From Proteobacteria bacterium UBA6908 (GTDB lineage: Bacteria; Pseudomonadota; Gammaproteobacteria; Acidiferrobacterales; UBA6901), in contig DKBE01000057.1 in NCBI GenBank assembly GCA_002451085.1, forward strand, positions 162 to 7,806: a stretch of DNA of 7,645 bases, written 5' to 3'. The notes under the pieces were generated by a model that was given only the letters and a program-made list of their open reading frames with translations, did no database searches and was not told the DNA's origin. The position numbers and the translations under genes were made by a program. Of the stretch, positions 6,130 to 7,645 are shown piece after piece. Position 1 is the stretch's first letter. The number at the start of each line of letters is the position of its first letter.

Positions 6130-6624
6130 GTGGCACGCGCCTTCGTCAGCATCGGTAGCAACATCGAGCGTGAACGGAATGTGCGCGCGGCCGTAGCCGC
6201 ACTGCGCCACCGCTTCGGTACCCTGCAACTATCACGGGTGTATCAGAACCGGCCGATCGGATTCGACGGCGAGGATTTTTACAACCTGGTGGTTGGCTTC
6301 GACACCAGCGAGCCGCCGGAAGCTGTCGCTGCAATCCTGCACGACATCGAACAACAGCAGGGCCGGGTGCGCGGACCGTCGAAATTCTCGGCTCGCAGTC
6401 TTGATCTGGATCTGCTGCTGTATGACAACCTGGTGCGCGATGACGAGCAGCTGCGGGTTCCGCGCGACGAGATCCGCGAGTACGCCTGTGTGCTCGGGCC
6501 CCTGGCGGAACTGGCGCCGGAGGGCAAGCACCCGGAAACCGGTGAGACCTTTACGCAGATGTGGGCGCGCTTTCCACCATCCCGCCAGCAACTGATCGCC
6601 GTGGAGCTCAGCCTCGACGGCTAG
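6130..6624 (+). CDS. folK: HPPK-family protein (FolK-like; 6-hydroxymethyl-7,8-dihydropterin pyrophosphokinase), divergent active site
   Basis: The family transfers pyrophosphate from ATP to 6-hydroxymethyl-7,8-dihydropterin, the step after FolB. 164 residues, against 159 in E. coli. Supporting motifs: SIGSNIERERNVRAAV (8-23), SRVYQNRPIGFDGEDFYNLVV (35-55), QQQGRVRGPSKFSARSLDLD (75-94) with the magnesium-binding D92 and D94, and VLGPLAELAPE (121-131). The frame is open upstream into folB, but the conserved N-terminus places the start at the GTG at 6130, four bases after the folB stop, suggesting translational coupling. Compared by eye with E. coli FolK as I remember it, several ATP-site residues differ: W89 is F86, H115 is R112, and R121 is not arginine. 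Pseudomonads carry a similar folK-like gene beside folB besides a canonical folK elsewhere, so this copy may be a specialised paralogue. Family is certain; the exact activity is not. Confidence 0.85.
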   Translation: MARAFVSIGSNIERERNVRAAVAALRHRFGTLQLSRVYQNRPIGFDGEDFYNLVVGFDTSEPPEAVAAILHDIEQQQGRVRGPSKFSARSLDLDLLLYDNLVRDDEQLRVPRDEIREYACVLGPLAELAPEGKHPETGETFTQMWARFPPSRQQLIAVELSLDG

Positions 6625-6628
6625 CATC

Positions 6629-6640
6629 TGGCCTAGGCCA
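6629..6640. repeat. 12-bp perfect palindrome at the folK/reductase convergent junction
   Basis: TGGCCTAGGCCA is self-complementary without a spacer. It begins 4 bases after the folK-like stop and covers the stop codon of the opposing reductase gene (6633-6635). No T-run follows, so it is not an obvious terminator. As RNA it could form only a 4-bp stem with a CTAG loop. Confidence 0.5.
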
Positions 6641-7388
6641 CCACCGTGCGCCCGCCGCACACGGCAATCACCTGACCGTTGATATACGTGGCGTCACGAA
6701 TCAGGAACAGTGCGGTGCGCGCGATATCGTCGGGGCTGCCGGAGCGCTTGAGCGGAATACGCGCCAGCATTTCCTGTTTCTGCGCCTCATCCACCTCGGC
6801 CTCGCCTTCCGGCCACATGATGGTGCCGGGTGCAATCGCATTGACCCGCACTTCCGGCGCCAGCTCGCGTGCCAGACTCTTGGTCATCATCACCAGTCCG
6901 GCCTTGGCGGCGCTGTAGATCGGGTAGCGCTTGATCGGGCGCTCGCCGTGAATGTCAGTAATGTTAATGATGCTACCGTGGGTCTTGCGCAGGTGCGGCC
7001 AAGCCGCCTGGGCCAGGAAGAACGGTGCCTTGAGATTGGTGCCGATCAAGTCGTCCCACTGATGCTCGGTGGCGCTGCCGACTGGCGTTGGATAAAAACT
7101 CGAAGCGTTATTCACCAGCGCGTCGAGCCGCCCGAACGCGGCGGCGGCTTCCTCGGCGATGCCGGTCAGGCGGTCCGTGTCGAGCAGATCACCCTGCACC
7201 AGCGCCACTGACCGGGCACGCTGTTTTTCCAGCTCGGTCTTGAGCGCGTGGGCGTCGTCCTTGGAGGACCGGTAGTGAATTACCAGATTCATGCCGTGAC
7301 TGTGCAGCGTGCGGGCAATCTCGGCACCGACGCGCCGTGCGCCGCCGCTAATCAAGGCTGTCTTTCCCGTGAGCGTGTTTTGCTGCAT
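6633..7388 (-). CDS. Short-chain dehydrogenase of the pteridine reductase / dihydromonapterin reductase type (FolM/PTR1-like)
   Basis: Probable NADPH-dependent cytoplasmic reductase of pterins (dihydro- to tetrahydro-form). 251 residues with a complete classical SDR Rossmann fold. The cofactor motif is SGGARRVG (14-21), with Arg where most SDRs have Gly; this is the TGxxxRxG pattern of PTR1 and E. coli FolM. NNAS is at 93-96. The catalytic set is D145 (in TDIHG), Y158 and K162, with Asp replacing the usual Ser, again as in PTR1. The tail INGQVIAVCGG (236-246) is typical of SDRs. These features argue against FabG or a general SDR. The neighbouring folB and folK-like genes support a pteridine substrate. 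TGA stands in frame upstream, so the ATG at 7388 is the first usable ATG; no Shine-Dalgarno is visible. Convergent with the folK-like gene, 8 bases apart. The exact substrate (dihydromonapterin or dihydrofolate) cannot be read from sequence. Confidence 0.88.
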   Translation of the reverse strand: MQQNTLTGKTALISGGARRVGAEIARTLHSHGMNLVIHYRSSKDDAHALKTELEKQRARSVALVQGDLLDTDRLTGIAEEAAAAFGRLDALVNNASSFYPTPVGSATEHQWDDLIGTNLKAPFFLAQAAWPHLRKTHGSIINITDIHGERPIKRYPIYSAAKAGLVMMTKSLARELAPEVRVNAIAPGTIMWPEGEAEVDEAQKQEMLARIPLKRSGSPDDIARTALFLIRDATYINGQVIAVCGGRTVVA

Positions 7389-7455
7389 AGTGAATGCACA
7401 TGGCAGTTGCTGTCAGACACACCTTAACCGCTCGCCCATCACCCGCCAAGTCTCG

Positions 7456-7645
7456 ATGTCCCGGCCACCGTCCACCCCCGCAGGCTCCCTGCCCGAACCC
7501 TCCGCCGAGGAACGGCAGGACAGCACGGCGCTGACTGCCGTGCTCCGTACTGCCATGGACGAGGCCGGCGGCGTCATTCCGTTCGCGCGCTTCATGGAGC
7601 TGGCGCTATACCATCCCGGTCTCGGCTATTACGCCGGCGGGCGCC
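7456..7645 (+). CDS. SAM-dependent methyltransferase, MidA/COG1565 family, N-terminus only
   Basis: Only the first 63 residues are in the window and the frame runs off the right edge. Residues 43-60 (FARFMELALYHPGLGYYA) match the strongly conserved N-terminal block of the MidA (DUF185, NDUFAF7-related) methyltransferases. The mitochondrial member methylates an arginine of a complex I subunit; the bacterial substrate is not established to my knowledge. The SAM-binding motifs would lie downstream and cannot be checked. I chose the ATG at 7456, which gives a 34-residue polar N-terminus rich in Pro, Ser and Glu before a second ATG at 7555. The frame is open further upstream, including a GTG at 7390, so the start is uncertain. 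There is no clear Shine-Dalgarno. It is divergent from the pteridine reductase, with 67 bases between starts and no convincing promoter visible there. Confidence 0.8.
   Translation, partial: MSRPPSTPAGSLPEPSAEERQDSTALTAVLRTAMDEAGGVIPFARFMELALYHPGLGYYAGGR

Noticed and set aside
1..7645. Mobile elements, CRISPR arrays, tRNA or rRNA genes, defence or other accessory systems
   Set aside because: No direct-repeat arrays, transposase or integrase motifs, or RNA gene signatures are visible. Every long coding segment belongs to a known housekeeping family.

Overview
The window is a GC-rich stretch of bacterial chromosome that carries conserved housekeeping genes. The gene order rpoD, dnaG, yqeY-like, rpsU, then divergent tsaD, then plsY, folB and a folK-like gene is the arrangement known around the macromolecular synthesis operon in gammaproteobacteria of the Pseudomonas/Xanthomonas/Chromatiales type. 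The protein sequences (S21, TsaD, PlsY, RpoD region 1) also read as gammaproteobacterial. I cannot name a genus. I see no insertion sequence, phage gene, CRISPR array, tRNA or rRNA.

Left part (1-3827, all on the minus strand): the macromolecular synthesis operon, transcribed right to left as rpsU (ribosomal protein S21), a GatB/YqeY-domain protein, dnaG (primase) and rpoD (primary sigma factor). rpoD runs off the left edge after 404 codons. A likely promoter and a 5'-leader hairpin precede rpsU. A weak hairpin plus U-tract lies between the yqeY-like gene and dnaG, and an 83-base gap rich in inverted repeats lies between dnaG and rpoD. The operon therefore links protein synthesis, replication priming and transcription, and it carries signals that could set different levels for its genes.

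Middle part (3828-5570): tsaD (tRNA t6A synthesis) diverges from rpsU across 132 bases. It converges on plsY (glycerol-3-phosphate acyltransferase), with only 9 bases between the stop codons. A long hairpin covers both stops.

Right part (5571-7645): a pteridine/folate module. folB (dihydroneopterin aldolase) is followed after 4 bases by a GTG-started folK-like gene. A convergent short-chain reductase with pteridine-reductase (FolM/PTR1-type) motifs comes next. Divergent from that reductase starts a MidA-type (COG1565) methyltransferase, cut by the right edge.

I found no clearly new biological system. The points most worth a second look are the non-canonical active site of the FolK-like protein, a heat-shock-like promoter and palindrome before rpoD, the attenuator before dnaG, the hairpin over the tsaD/plsY stops, and the scarcity of Shine-Dalgarno sequences at every start except rpsU.
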